Shown here: positions 32,061-46,032 of the stretch, in pieces
Layout of the letters: every line of letters starts with the position of its first letter
How positions within the stretch are numbered: position 1 is the stretch's first letter
Assembly (NCBI RefSeq): GCF_902686445.1
Contig: NC_062218.1
Coordinates: 137,503,607-137,567,606 of the forward strand
Source: Sciurus carolinensis
Lineage: Eukaryota; Chordata; Mammalia; Rodentia; Sciuridae
Direction: 5' to 3'
Length of the DNA: 64,000 nt
Made by a program: the position numbers and the translations under genes
Notes under the pieces: model-generated
Told to the model about the DNA's origin: nothing
What the model saw: the letters and a program-made list of their open reading frames with translations, nothing else
The model's database searches: none

Positions 32061-34215
32061 CAAATGTAGTTGAAGACCTTGAAGAGAAGAGGTGAAAGGG
32101 GAATTTGGGGGCGTGTTTAGGTGAGAAGGGCACTTGCTATAAAGACATCCTCGTCGAGACCTCATAGAGTTACTGTCAGGGCCTAGCTGCCTCTTAGCTG
32201 GTCAGAAAAAGTGTTTATTTGTTGTCTTTGATATTTACATGAACACGCATTTCCCACTAGGAGGAATTTTTTTCCTACTTGGGAGAGGTCTGCTTCTCTT
32301 TCCCGCTTCTCTCTTCTTGCAGATAGGCACACTTACCTCTGGCTACCTCTGCTCTCTAGGGTCTAGGGCAGAGGTGGCTCAGTTTATAACCAGTCAGGTG
32401 GGTTCAAGGCAAAAGTTATCTTCTGAGCCATAGAGAATTTATGTATGAAACCATTTGCAGTAGTCACAGAATTTCTTCAGGTAAAGGTCAAAAATGGGGA
32501 GAATATGGATCCTGGGTGGGTCAAGCTTTATAACCCTGTGTTCAGGGGTTTCAACCCTGCCCCCATCCTGGGTGAATGGCAACAGTTTAGGTCTTACAGG
32601 TTGAATAGGAATGCTAGAGCAATGTGAGTTAAGAAAGACAATTGTTGCTTCTATTTTAACTAGTTATTTCATGTACAGAACAGGATAATTTCCCTTTTGT
32701 GGGAATACATTTTTCCTAGTACAGTGAATTATTTATGTATGCAAATACTGATATGGTGATCATATTGAGTAAATCCATAAACCAGTGCTATATGGTTTTG
32801 AAATGTAGGCATGTACACTGTGGAACCAACTCAGTACCCTGGTGATATCTCCAGTTGGCATCAAAATTCAGGAAGAGTCCTACTTATGCCATATGTTTCC
32901 CTGTCCCCACAGTCCATAAGTCCCACGGAGGAAGGAGATTGGAGCTTGGAGAATTGGGTGACTTGCTCAAGGTCACTAAATGAGTAAGGGGCTTAGATGA
33001 GACCACCCTGTTTCCAGACAGGACAAGGTAATGGGAAAGAGCACAGGGATGCCACCCCAACTGTCATTACTAACTCTGAGGCCTGAAGAAGTTACTAAAA
33101 ACTTCTCTAGGTTTCAGTTCCCTCATTTCAAAGTCAAGGTATTAAGTGCATGCCTTATAAGGTTTGGTTAAATATTTAGAACTGTGCCTGGTGCTTGCTT
33201 AATAAACATGGCTTATACATGTATTATACCTATACTAGATCTCCATTAGGTAAATGAGATTTGCTCAAGAATACCTTAATCTCCATTATAGGAAATGTAA
33301 AACTTTACTAGAAAGTTTGCTATGGATATGACTCATGCACACCATCAACAATTAACTTCTCTCTCATTAAAAGGAATCATTCTCCTCTCTGTGACAATTC
33401 TTACCACTTAAATAGCCTTAACAATTAATTTTGCAGAATACCATTCTAGAGGAGAGCCTATTGCTGGGCAATATGTGGTTCTTTAAAAAAAAAATTACTA
33501 AATATATGGTTCTTGAAATCTTTCCATATATATACATATATATGTCCTACTGACTTACTTTATAATTTCAGAACATCTTGGCCTGAAAGAAAATAACTGG
33601 TTTTTCAACATCTGAGCTTTAGGTTTACCAATTCTTAACTCTTGTCAAATGTTTTATTTTGCTTGGAGGTTTGGAGGACAACCTTTAGAAACACGAAGAT
33701 TCCTCTTGCAATTCAAAATAACCCTTTTCTGATGTAAATGTGCAATAAACATTAATTATTATTAGTAGTATGTGTTAGTTTAGATTTTCTCTCAAGACAA
33801 GTGTGATCTTTGTTACTCTGTCTCAATCAGTTCTCTTCATTATCATAGAAAATCTCTAATATTTCAGTCTGTCTTTAGATCTTCAGCTACTAAAATTGCT
33901 ATAATTATTGCCTCCCACAAGTTTTCTGCAGAGGCAGAATATTTAATTTGCATTTTAAGATAATTTATGCAGACTAAGTTCCACACAAGGAAGGTAGGAA
34001 GGGTCAGATCAGAGCCTATATTTATCCACAGTTCTTGGCTATTATATCTATATGTCATTGACTCATAGTTTGTAGAGAAATTCAAATTCTTTCAGCAATA
34101 GGATGCTTGAAAAAAGCCAAAGAATAAGGGGAAAACAAAAAAGTAGATAAAAAAAAATAAAAATGCAGTAGCAAATGCCAAATAATGTTTAAGGGAAGTA
34201 CATCACACACAAACA
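32060..34215. other. Unique AT-rich intergenic sequence with one MIR
   Basis: No gene seen. A MIR-like piece on the + strand at about 33060-33240 (TTACTAACTCTGAGGCCTGA, GTTTCAGTTCCCTCATTTCA, TGCCTGGTGCTTGCTTAATA). Confidence 0.5.
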
Positions 34216-35726
34216 GGAATAAAATGTAGTCTGTTTATTTCATTGTTAAATCAAAACATTCCATGAATGATTGCCTTAAATAACTTCAAAGGCCTCACTG
34301 ATATATACTGAGGAAGGGGGAAAGCCCCACTACTCTGTGCCACAAAAATAATTTGATATAACTAATGACATGCAAACATAATTTGCAAAAGCAAACCATT
34401 ATCACGATATGACATAAAGTTGAGCAAATAGATTTCACATCTTTGAAACAGAAAAAGTACCATTTTAATTATCCTGTGCCAAACCTGGAAAACCTTGGCA
34501 ATATCTACAAGCCTCCTCAATTTAAAGATAGGAACAAAGGTCCAGAGAAGTTAAGCTCTTAGTTCCAGGTCACTGAGCAAAGATTCTACCTGTTATTTTA
34601 GAATAAATTGTCTGTTTTCAAATGGTTTTATAAAATGGATACCACATGCTTTTTGCTTATTCAGAATTTTCATGTAAAAGAGTTACTCCTTAATTGTTAT
34701 CAATTACTATTTAATCAGTTGTTTTTCTGGTGTGATGTTATAACTTTTTTCTTTGAATATTCACCCATTGCACTGAAAGGTCAGCAAGGTGTAAAAATCA
34801 CAGATTCAGAAATGTGGCACTAAGGTGCAATTCACAAAGAGTTCACAATTTAGGAAAACTAAATATTCATGCCAAGTCAAAATCTCCACCCATCAGTGCC
34901 AAACATACATTTACATTTCATCATAAAGTATTTCACAAAATGTCTCTTTTCTATATTTGTTAATCATGTTTACTCCCAAGATGCATTTGTTTCCTAATAC
35001 TTAGTAATCACAGTACAATTGCAATTAGTTACATTCATGTGGGTCACAATGGTTATTCTGTGTTCAAGACTCTCCAGAATCTTGATTGACTAAAATGAGG
35101 TAGATAAACTTTTAAGAGTTTTCTTGGTTGGGACTAATTTCCTTTAGATCTTTATCATTCTATTTTTTTAAAAATAGAATTCCAAACTATTTAGCAAAAG
35201 ATTGAAAATGAGCACTTTGCCTAAAAATGGAAAAATAGTTTTAAAACATTATTATGAAAGTTGCTTTACCTCATTTCAATTTAAAAACAGGATAAAAGCA
35301 TCTAATTACAAAACCACTACATATCTTAAAGTTGACAAATAACCCAACATCTTTGAACATTTAAAGAGACCCTTGCTCTAGTTCTGACTTGGGAGTGTGT
35401 AGACTCAGAGGCATCTGGTTAGCGCATTCAGGGGCCAGACCAGCTGCTGCCCCTTAACCTTTGACCTAAATTTCAAGTCTCCTTCAGAGTTCAGAACTGA
35501 AGGCAAGTTTCTTCACAGGAGCCTCTCACTGAGATCTCAATCACGTCGCAGGAGACAGATCAAGTTTCAGACAGAGGTTGGAGGTGCAGGCCCACCAGGA
35601 TAAAACAGGCTGCAGCAAACAAAGTTGGAAACAAGATGGGGTTCCAGTGTTGAGCCCCACTCTTGGGCAGACTTAGATTGTGAAGCGAACCCAGCTAGAT
35701 CAACCAGGTCATAGCCCCAAGAACCT
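34216..35726 (-). terminator. SOWAHA: Probable SOWAHA 3' UTR and poly(A) signal
   Basis: The first good AATAAA on the minus strand after the stop is at 34239-34234 (plus-strand TTTATT), giving a 3' UTR of about 1.5 kb. It is AT-rich and free of B1/ID SINEs. A MIR remnant (GTCCAGAGAAGTTAAGCTCT, plus strand) lies at about 34510-34590. The end is inferred; other AATAAA sites exist further on. Confidence 0.5.
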
Positions 35727-37959
<2,233 letters not shown>

Positions 37960-37960
<1 letters not shown>

Positions 37961-38295
37961 TCAGCAATTTACCACAAAAGAAAAGCAATAATATTTTTGA
38001 AAGACCATCAATACCTTCCCAGTTTTCTATTGCATTTCACACAGGAAAACGACTTCTTGGAATTTACAGCAAAAACAATTCTGTATGTGGCAGTGTAGGT
38101 ATTGAGGTTTAGAAAAGATTCTTTAAAAAGCAGTATTTTCGAGACGAAATAATACATTTTTCATGTAGAATTTTGGGAATAAATCCACAGGGAAACATGA
38201 AGGAAAAAATTCATCTGAAATCACCATTAACATTTTGGAAATCCCCCCCCCCCGTGTACATGTGTATACATGTTTCTACTTTAAAATAAAACAAA
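37960..38295. other. Unique AT-rich sequence upstream of SOWAHA
   Basis: GC falls sharply at about 37950. A run of ten C lies near 38245. No feature recognised. Confidence 0.45.
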
Positions 38296-38304
38296 GTTGA
38301 AATC

Positions 38305-38372
38305 ATTTTTGTGATGCTGGGTATTTAACCCAAGGCCTTTAGCATCCTAGGCAAGCTGCTTCACCCCCAGAC
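38305..38372 (-). repeat. ID SINE fragment, minus strand
   Basis: TTTGTGATGCTGGGTATTTA, ACCCAAGGCCTTTAGCATCC, GCAAGCTGCTTCACCCCCAG. Confidence 0.75.
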
Positions 38373-38378
38373 TGTAGG

Positions 38379-38380
<2 letters not shown>

Positions 38381-38410
<30 letters not shown>
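38381..38410. repeat. (GT)n microsatellite
   Basis: About 15 perfect GT units between two minus-strand ID elements. Confidence 0.97.
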
Positions 38411-38412
<2 letters not shown>

Positions 38413-38414
38413 TT

Positions 38415-38533
38415 CTCAGTTGTAAATGGACCTTTATTTTATTTATTTATCTATATGTAGTGCTGAGGATCCAACCCAGTGCCTCACACATGCCAGGCAA
38501 GCTCTCTTCCACTAAGCCACAACCCCAGTCCTG
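38415..38533 (-). repeat. ID SINE with lineage tail, minus strand
   Basis: Starts with a degraded tail complement (CAGTTGTAAATGGACCTTTA), then GTGCTGAGGATCCAACCCAG, ACACATGCCAGGCAAGCTCT and ACTAAGCCACAACCCCAG. Confidence 0.85.
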
Positions 38534-38554
38534 TAGTGTGTTTTGAAAACTTCA

Positions 38555-38642
38555 TTTAGACCTGGGATATAGCTAAGTTTGAAAGTTCATGTTTTACATA
38601 TGTGAGCCCTGGGGTTGATCCCCAACAAACAAACAAAAAACT
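38555..38642 (+). repeat. ID SINE, degenerate
   Basis: GACCTGGGATATAGCTAAGT, TGTGAGCCCTGGGGTTGATC, CCCAACAAACAAACAAA. Confidence 0.72.
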
Positions 38643-38649
38643 TAAGTTG

Positions 38650-38765
38650 TTCCACAGTATTTATTGAGCACCTAGTTTGTGCCAAGACCTTTTCAGGCTG
38701 TGATAAATGTCAGCAGAAAGATAAAAACCCTGGCCTACTGGAGTTCATTTATTGGTAGGGAATGG
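38650..38765 (+). repeat. L2 LINE 3' fragment
   Basis: TATTTATTGAGCACCTAGTT, TGTGCCAAGACCTTTTCAGG, CCTGGCCTACTGGAGTTCAT. Confidence 0.7.
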
Positions 38766-39049
38766 AAGTAATACATTGAATCTGAAAACTATAGAAAGAT
38801 AGCTGAATTCTATGGAAAAAAAGAGAAGGAGGTAAAAGGGGGGGGCAATTTTGAACTTGGGTGGGTAGGGTAGGACTCATTGTGAAAGTGACAAGCAAGA
38901 ACTTGAGATCAGGAGGTTATGTAGATGGAGTAGAGCTCTCTCAGAGGAAGGAACCACCAGGGCAGGTTGGATCAGTTTCTTAATTCATAAGCACAGTACA
39001 ATAAATTTCTGATAAATATATAGCTAAGGGTAGCCTACTGTAGTAGTTG

Positions 39050-39260
39050 AAGAGGAAAAGACTCCAGAGTCACAATTCCACACTTGAATCCTAGCTCTAT
39101 CTTGGGTAAATCAATTGACCTCTCTGTGCCTCAGTTTTCATACCTGTAGAGTAGGTGTATGAGAATAGTATTTATCTCAGGTTATTGTGAAGATTATGTG
39201 AGAGATAAGCACTTAGAATGATGTTTGACTCATAGTAATCACTCAAATTATTATTATTAG
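39050..39260 (+). repeat. MIR SINE
   Basis: AATCCTAGCTCTATCTTGGG, CCTCTCTGTGCCTCAGTTTT, GTTATTGTGAAGATTATGTG. Well-preserved core. Confidence 0.88.
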
Positions 39261-39444
39261 TATAGCCAGTACTATTATTTGCTGAAAAGAGATAACAATG
39301 AAATATGAAGAGTTCCCCACTTCCTTCAATCCCAGTCCCCAGAGGCAATTTTCTGTCTTCAACATGCATAAAATTTAAATTTTCCTCTCAGTTTATATTT
39401 TAAACATTTCTCCCAATGACAATATCCTTTAAATATATGAGATT

Positions 39445-39525
39445 TTAGGGGCTGGGGTATAGCTTAGTGGTAGAGAGGAGTCAGGCATAACTAAGGCCCA
39501 GGAGTCAATCCCAGCACCTATCTAT
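39445..39525 (+). repeat. ID SINE, degenerate
   Basis: GGGGCTGGGGTATAGCTTAG, TGGTAGAGAGGAGTCAGGCA, GGAGTCAATCCCAGCACC. Confidence 0.78.
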
Positions 39526-39564
39526 ATAGCTAGGTAGATATAGATACATAAACATGATTTTTTA

Positions 39565-39702
39565 AAAAGTACTTTTAGTTATAGATGAACACAATACCCT
39601 TATTTTATTTGTTTATTTTTGTGTGTGGGGCTGAGGATCAAACCCAGTGCTTCACATGTGCTAGGCAAACACTCTATCACTGAGCCACAACCATGACCCC
39701 AT
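39565..39702 (-). repeat. ID SINE with lineage tail, minus strand
   Basis: TAGTTATAGATGAACACAAT (tail complement), GGGGCTGAGGATCAAACCCA, TGTGCTAGGCAAACACTCTA, CACTGAGCCACAACCATGAC. Confidence 0.88.
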
Positions 39703-39817
39703 AAACAGGATTTTAATGATAGCATTAAATAAGTGTAGTATTACACTTTTTATAATTCTTGATTGTCTATATTGTTTCTGTTTTTAACTCTTGTGAATTG
39801 CGCTTTTTTTCTATGTG

Positions 39818-39820
<3 letters not shown>

Positions 39821-39852
<32 letters not shown>

Positions 39853-39925
39853 TGTTGGGGATTAGAACCTAGGGCCTTGTGCAGAGGAGGCAAACACTCT
39901 GCCAACTGAGCTATATCTCCAACCC
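39821..39925 (-). repeat. (GT)n microsatellite joined to an ID SINE, minus strand
   Basis: GT repeats 39821-39851, then GTGTTGGGGATTAGAACCTA, AGGCAAACACTCTGCCAACT, GAGCTATATCTCCAACCC. The array sits at the element's 3' (A-tail) side, a common birthplace of microsatellites. Confidence 0.88.
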
Positions 39926-40114
39926 AAATTGGGTTTCTTATATATAAATATTGTTCACCTTTCTGATTAACTCCTGAGCCTAGAATCCTACCAGTAGAAT
40001 TACTAGGTCAAAGGAAATTAATTGTTTCAACTTGCTAAATTGCTTTCCAGAAAAGCTACCCTCCCTATCTTTCCCTCCTTGGTATTGAGTAGTATCTTTT
40101 AATTTGTCTGTAAT

Positions 40115-40170
40115 ACCAGGGTTAGGGATGTGGCTCAGTGGTTGAGTTCAATCCACGGGTAACCCCCCTC
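40115..40170 (+). repeat. ID SINE fragment
   Basis: GGGTTAGGGATGTGGCTCAG, TGGTTGAGTTCAATCCACGG, followed by C-rich sequence. Only the middle of the ID unit remains. Confidence 0.65.
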
Positions 40171-40182
40171 CCCCCACCAAAT

Positions 40183-40332
40183 GTTATTACCCTATGTGCA
40201 TATATGAATACATGACCAGTGTTATTCTACATCACGTACAACCAGAGGAATGAGGAGTTATACTCCATTTATATGTGATGTGTCAAAGAGCATTCTGCTG
40301 TCATGTATAACTAAGAACAAATAAAAAATGTT
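40183..40332 (+). repeat. L1 3' UTR fragment, squirrel-type
   Basis: ACCCTATGTGCATATATGAA, TCTACATCACGTACAACCAG, CATTCTGCTGTCATGTATAA, GAACAAATAAAAAATG. Same 3' UTR type as the L1 at 29101. Confidence 0.8.
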
Positions 40333-40577
40333 GTATGTTGCTCTAATTTGCATTTTTATTATTGTGATGTTAAGCATTTCCTGTCTTATTTGTTGCCTAT
40401 TTATTGTTGTTCTTTTGTGAATTACCTTTCCCCCTTTATCCATTTGTTAAAATTTTTCTTGTTGATATGTAGTTATTTACCCTTTACCATGTTGTATTTT
40501 CCCAGCTTGTCATTTGTCTTTCAATTTTGTTTTCTTTTTTTTTTTTCATTTTTTTTTTCAATTTTGTTTTCTAATGA

Positions 40578-40632
40578 TTCTTTCTTTCTCTCTTTCTTTC
40601 TTTCTTTCTTTCCTTTCTTTCTTTCTTTCTTC
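40578..40632. repeat. (TTTC)n microsatellite
   Basis: TTTC units with small interruptions, next to the T-rich start of a minus-strand SINE. Confidence 0.95.
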
Positions 40633-40634
40633 TT

Positions 40635-40842
40635 TCATACTTGAAATTGAACCTAGGAATGCTTAACCACTAAGCCACATCCCCAGCTCATTTTATTTTT
40701 TTTAATTTTGTGTCAGGGTCTCACTAATTGCTTTGGGTCTTGCTAAATTGCTGAGGCTGGCCTTGAACTTGTGATCCTCCTGCCTCAGCCACCCAGGTTG
40801 CTGGGATTACAGGTGCGCACCACCACCCTTGGCACTTTAATT
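40635..40842 (-). repeat. B1-ID composite SINE, minus strand
   Basis: AAATTGAACCTAGGAATGCT, CTAAGCCACATCCCCAGCTC, GTGTCAGGGTCTCACTAATT, GTGATCCTCCTGCCTCAGCC, GGGATTACAGGTGCGCACCA. Confidence 0.92.
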
Positions 40843-40849
40843 TTTAAAT

Positions 40850-41062
40850 AACTTTTTTTTTCCAGTGTTGGATTAAACCCAAGGCTTGTACATATTAGGC
40901 AAGCACTGTACCACTAAGCTACATCCCAAGCCCTTTTCTAAAATTTAATTTTGAAACAAGATCTTGCTAAGTTGCCCAGACTAGCCTTGAATTTGTAATC
41001 CTCCTGCCTCAGCCTCCCAGGTTGCTGGGATTATAGGTGTTCACCAACGCACCTGGTTAAAA
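40850..41062 (-). repeat. B1-ID composite SINE, minus strand
   Basis: CAGTGTTGGATTAAACCCAA, CACTAAGCTACATCCCAAGC, TGCTAAGTTGCCCAGACTAG, CCTGCCTCAGCCTCCCAGGT, GGGATTATAGGTGTTCACCA. Confidence 0.92.
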
Positions 41063-41339
41063 CTACTTTTTAGTTGTAAACATGCTCTTCTTTTCACTTA
41101 AGAATGTAAATGCAAAATAAGAAGATATCTTTCTCATTTAAAAGAGAACTTTAAGGATGAGTACACCCTGTAGTATTAAGCAATCAACATCGAAGTGATG
41201 TTGGAAGGAGTCTGTGTTTTAACATACAATGATACCATGATTGGCCACCATTTCTTTCTAAATATTACCCCTCCTTTGAACCCACTTCGAGTCCCACCTC
41301 CTTAAAGCCTGCAGCTCTATCATGCTCTGCCCTTCTACA

Positions 41340-41462
41340 GTTGATGTCAGTAAACATCTATTGAATATCTGGAAGCTGTGAGCCAGGTACTCTATGAAGA
41401 CATAACCTGCCTTTGAAGAACTTATCACTTAGTGGTGGAGAGAAAAACAGACACCTAATTAT
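41340..41462 (+). repeat. L2 LINE 3' fragment
   Basis: TAAACATCTATTGAATATCT, TGAGCCAGGTACTCTATGAA, TGCCTTTGAAGAACTTATCA. Confidence 0.65.
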
Positions 41463-44400
41463 GTTACCCAGTCCTGGGAAATGGAGGTTGCAGGAGTTTA
41501 CAATAGGGTTGGTTCTAAGGGAAGGGTTTGGGGAACCTGAGAAGTCCTCAAGAGGCTGCTGGGAGAACGAGGGAGACCAAGCTTGGAAGTAGAACTCTGA
41601 AGACTGAATTCAGGGCACAGTGTCTCCTGTGTTTGCAGTTTAGAGTGTGTGCCAGGAATACAGAAGAAGGTAATGTTGGAAAAAGCAATGGGGGTCATGG
41701 ATGGGGAAAAAGCAATGGGGGGCGGGTGAGGACCTGAAATGCTAGTTTGGACTTTTATCCTGTTTGCAGTAGAATTCCATTGAAATCTTTCTTCCTTTAA
41801 GAAATAGCTTTAATTGTTTTGTGATTATAAAATTAATAATGAGGTTTTCCCAATTCTCAGTAGTGTCCAAAAATATAATAAGAGAGATCATATGGTAGAG
41901 AGTCACTCTTAATCTTTTGTGGTTTATAGGGTGTGTTTTCTCAATATATCTGTAAGTGTCTCCATAGCCATGTGCATGCGATTCTATGCAGATGGAACTG
42001 CACCACCACACCTTGTTTTATGACCCATGTTTCTTCCCTGGCAGCCATGACCAGTGCCCATGTGACAACTGAGCAGAAGAGATAAAGTTGGAGAGGTGAT
42101 GGCAGGGCCCCTGTGAGAGATGGTGTGGGTCATGGTGCCAGGGCAGTGGGACAGGTGCCAAAGAGATTTTAGAAGCAGAATTTGTATTACATTGCCTTAC
42201 TTTTTTTTTTTTTTTAAGTCACAATCCCTTTGTTGTGATTTTCATTTCAAAAGCTACTTTCTATATTTTATTTGGCTTTTTCAGGGCAAATTGCTGGGGC
42301 CATTGAATTTTTTTTTCCCATGATCTCATGGTTACTGGAGCCTCAATCAACTTGGACTTTGTTACTGCTCCCTAGCTCCAGGGGAAGGAGAGTAAGGACT
42401 CCCCTGTTGAAGAACGTCACTGATTTCCATGGTTTGAACTCATTTTGACTATGATCACCAAGAACAGACAGGATTAAATTCTGATTGAACAGGAATTGCT
42501 GGTACAAGCAAAGTTTATTGACAGTGCTTAACAGGCTTCAGGCTCTGAGCTAGACAAAGAAACTTGCCCAAGGTCACAGTTAATAATTGGCTGAGCTCAG
42601 AATTGCCTGTGTTCATTGATTTATCATGCAAAGTTAGGTCACCAATTATTCAATGTTCCGCATGTTTAATAAAGTATGGAAAACTCATAAAAATCCAACT
42701 TTTGCTTATGCATCTGAACATACTTGATGTTAATATTTCAAGTGATTAGTGTCTAGTTTGAACAAGCATCAGGGCAAGGATGCCAATGACATTCTGTTCT
42801 TTTTAATTTTGGTGCCCTGCTGCCAGTGAGGCCACTGAATCAATTCTTCCAGTGACCCAGCAGTTTGCCCTTAAACATTAGGAAAATCAAATACGAAATG
42901 TATATTTATAGCAATGGTAAAATTCCATAATGTGTCCTGAATATGGAGAAGGCAGCAGGAAGGCTATTTGTTTTTAACTCAGTATCTCATATTTGGAGGT
43001 CAGGTTGAAAGGCCTTTTGTATTTGTTAAAGCCATGTTATTAAATAAATGCAAAATAAAAACCTGTCCATAATCGTATTGTATAATGTTAGATTACTTAT
43101 TTCAGTCCACACTATCCTCTGAACTTCTTGCCCAGGGCCCACTGAGGCACAGTGGATGCTTTATGTTTGTGACTATCTTGTCCCCTGTCATGCAGGGCAA
43201 ACCAGCCCCTTTTGCATTTGGTCCATCACATCTGCCTCTTCTGCCCACTTGTGTTGCACCCATACATCTTCATCCACAGAGAAGAGGAGTATCTCAGGCC
43301 CTGGGCCCCAGGAGCTACAGGGACTTGAGGGGGATGGGCTGCCCAGCAGTGGCTGCAAAGAGACTTTGCCCAGATAGCAAGCTTTTGTAGTCATGATTTC
43401 CTTCCGGAACAAATCATGTTTTGTTCTTGCTTACCAGCCCAGGGGAAGCCGGAGAGGCCTCTTCTTTCTCATGCCTGCAGCTCGTTAAGCTCAGTCCTCT
43501 CTGAGGTCAAAGGGACTTTATTTCCAAATCTTACTTAGTGAGTGACAAATGTCAGATTCAGTGCCTGTGTTATAAACTGCGTTTGAGTATCTGTGATTCA
43601 TTTTGCAGGCTGCTTCTCTGATTACTCAGACGGTTGCTTGGTTGCTAGGTAGGGAGCCGCAGGCCCCGTCCACGGAGACTTGCAGAGCTGTGTCCTGGTT
43701 AGGTAAATCTCAACAGAGCAGACGTTGTCCTCTGCTACCCTTCTTCAGTCATCGCTTCTTGGCCTGTTTTAGTCTAATATGTGAACTTTGATTGAAAAGG
43801 TTCTACCTGCCTCTCCTCCCACAGAGGGACATTTTTGGGTTTCCTTTTTCTTTCACGTGGGTCAGTGTTTGAATTAGGAAGGGGCTAATTTGAAAGGCTA
43901 CAAATTGCCATTTAGCCACATCCTTAATTTTGGAGTCCCTGCTTGAATGAATGAGCAATTCAGGGGCCAGTTTCCATCCCATTGTGGCTACCCACTTGGA
44001 TAGGTTTGGAGATCACAGCACCCGAAGGTTGGAAATGTGGAACCCACTGACAGCATTCAGCCTTGGGGCAAAAAGTGCCCTGGCTTTGAAAATGGACAGG
44101 TAGAAATAGCTCAATTGGTCCCTTACCTCTTTTGTACTAGAGTACCATGTTTAACTTAGACCTTTCATTTAGCAATTTGGTTAAAGATAGAAAGATTTCA
44201 GAGTTATCCGTTTATCCAGCTTTCTGTTCAATAATTCTAAGAGCTCATTAGCAGAGAACTCATTATAATTTGAAGTGGTAGTAAGAGACTAAAAGTCAGG
44301 CGTTGATTGAGGGGTGAACTCTGCGGGTGAGCTGAGCTCTGGGTGGTGATGGGGGGCAGGACATGAGCTGGATGGTGGGATGGGCAGGCAGCCAAAGGTC

Positions 44401-45600
44401 TAGTTCCAGGTCCTCCAAAGATCTACTTGCTTGCCACTTTGAGACCATCAGCTAAGTAAATATTGAACAGTCCTCAGAGTAATAATTTGTGACATTGAAC
44501 AATGAGTAAGAGAAAAAGGAAGATGAACTCTACCTCTGAGGCTATGTGGTCTGGAAATGAAGTCATTAATAGCCCTTGTTTTATTTATCCAATGAACCAC
44601 CATGACATACTAGCAATACTAAAGGAAAATAAGGATGAACCTAGAGTTCTTTTCAGTTCCCTGTGCCCAACCTGGCTCCAGCTGCCGGGAGAAAGATGCT
44701 GTGCTGCGTCTTCATTGGTTGGGGTATGGGATGGGAGGTTATTGTCAGTATCCCTGACTTTCATCCTGGCCAGAGGTTAGTAAAAACTTGGATATGTTAC
44801 AATATGTTACAGGGGTTCGCATCCCATAATTTCAGAGCCTAGGAGTGGGGTTGTGGGAGAGGGATGCTTTTTCTGAACCTTTTCTGAATGTAAACTTCTG
44901 GTTACCTTGTCAGATATGGAGGGAATGGATGTGAACATAGAAAAATTAGCAGCACAAAAATCCACACTAGTCCTACAGGGCTTCAACTCCACATAGACTG
45001 ACTGGAGGCAGAGCAAGGAATAACAACAACTACAATGGTAACGACAACAACTCAGAGGGTGTTGGGAGTGTTTGGCATGAGGAAAGACTCTATTTGCCCC
45101 ATTCAATCTCTGAAACACACACTCTTGCAGGTTTCTGTCTTACTGGAAAGAGGCTAGAGGCTATGCTTGGTTATTTGGTCATGGCATTGTGTTTCTTCCT
45201 CTCTTTTTCCTTTTTCAATCTTTTTTCTTCATTAGCAATGATCATAGAATTTCCTGGGCAAAAGAATCCTTTCTTTTTTAACTGGAAAAATTTGGCAAAA
45301 TGTCACAATGTTCTAGTGTCCTAAGAGCTCAACATACTGGGCCTTAGAAACTTTCCAGGGGAGAGACAATAAGACCACAGTGTGTACAGAGCCTTCTGTG
45401 CGGCTGCGACTGTGAAGACAAAAACAAGCATGTTAATGTTGTTTGTTAGGATTTGGGCTTTTTTGCTGCTGCTTCTTCATGGTAGTTTTTCACTACAGTA
45501 TTCAATCTAAATTTTTAGAGAATATTATTTATGTTTCCTTAAGAGAAATTGCTTATGTCTCAAAGAAAACACATCCTGTCTTGTCATTTGCCATTCAGAA
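41462..45600. other. Long unique intergenic stretch, no gene confirmed
   Basis: About 4 kb without B1/ID SINEs. Contents I can name: a minus-strand MIR at about 42500-42610, a short GC-rich segment at 43609-43702 with exon-like edges, and small open frames without domains. Confidence 0.5.
42500..42610 (-). repeat. MIR SINE, minus strand
   Basis: AAACTTGCCCAAGGTCACAG, TTAATAATTGGCTGAGCTCA: complement of the MIR core. Confidence 0.65.
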
Positions 45601-45611
45601 GGTTTAGTAAA

Positions 45612-46032
45612 TTGAATGGTGGCCCCCAAAAGATATGTACATGTCCCAGAACCTGTGGCTATGACCTTGTTTGGGAAAAGAATCTTTGCAGATGTATTTA
45701 AATTAAGAATCTCAAGATGTGAACATCTTGGATTATTCAGTTGGGCCCTAAATCCAATGACAGGCATCCTTAAAAGACAAGAGCAAAGAACAAATGAGGC
45801 CATATGAAGATGCAGGTAGAGACTGAAGTATGCTTCCAAGACACAACTGGAGCCACTAAAGTTGGAAGAGGCAATGAAGGATTCTCTCCTAGAGACTTGA
45901 GAAGGAGCCAGGTCTTGCTGACACCTTGATCCTGGACTTATGGTCTCCAGAACCATAGGAGAATACATTTCTGTTGTTTTAAGGCACCCAGCTTGTGGTA
46001 ATTTGTTATGGCAGCTGCAGGAAACTAATATG
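45612..46032 (+). repeat. MLT1-type MaLR LTR
   Basis: A near-textbook MLT1 order: TGGTGGCCCCCAAAAGATAT, GAATCTTTGCAGATGTATTT, GGGCCCTAAATCCAATGACA, AGGATTCTCTCCTAGAGACT, TTGTGGTAATTTGTTATGGC. A minus-strand frame of 147 codons inside it is incidental. No internal region adjoins. Confidence 0.9.

Noticed and set aside
32365..32410. GGTGGCTCAG...GGGTTCAA resembling an ID unit
   Set aside because: Too short, and the spacing and intervening bases do not fit an ID element.
45525..45968. 147-codon minus-strand frame
   Set aside because: It lies almost wholly inside the antisense strand of an MLT1-type LTR.
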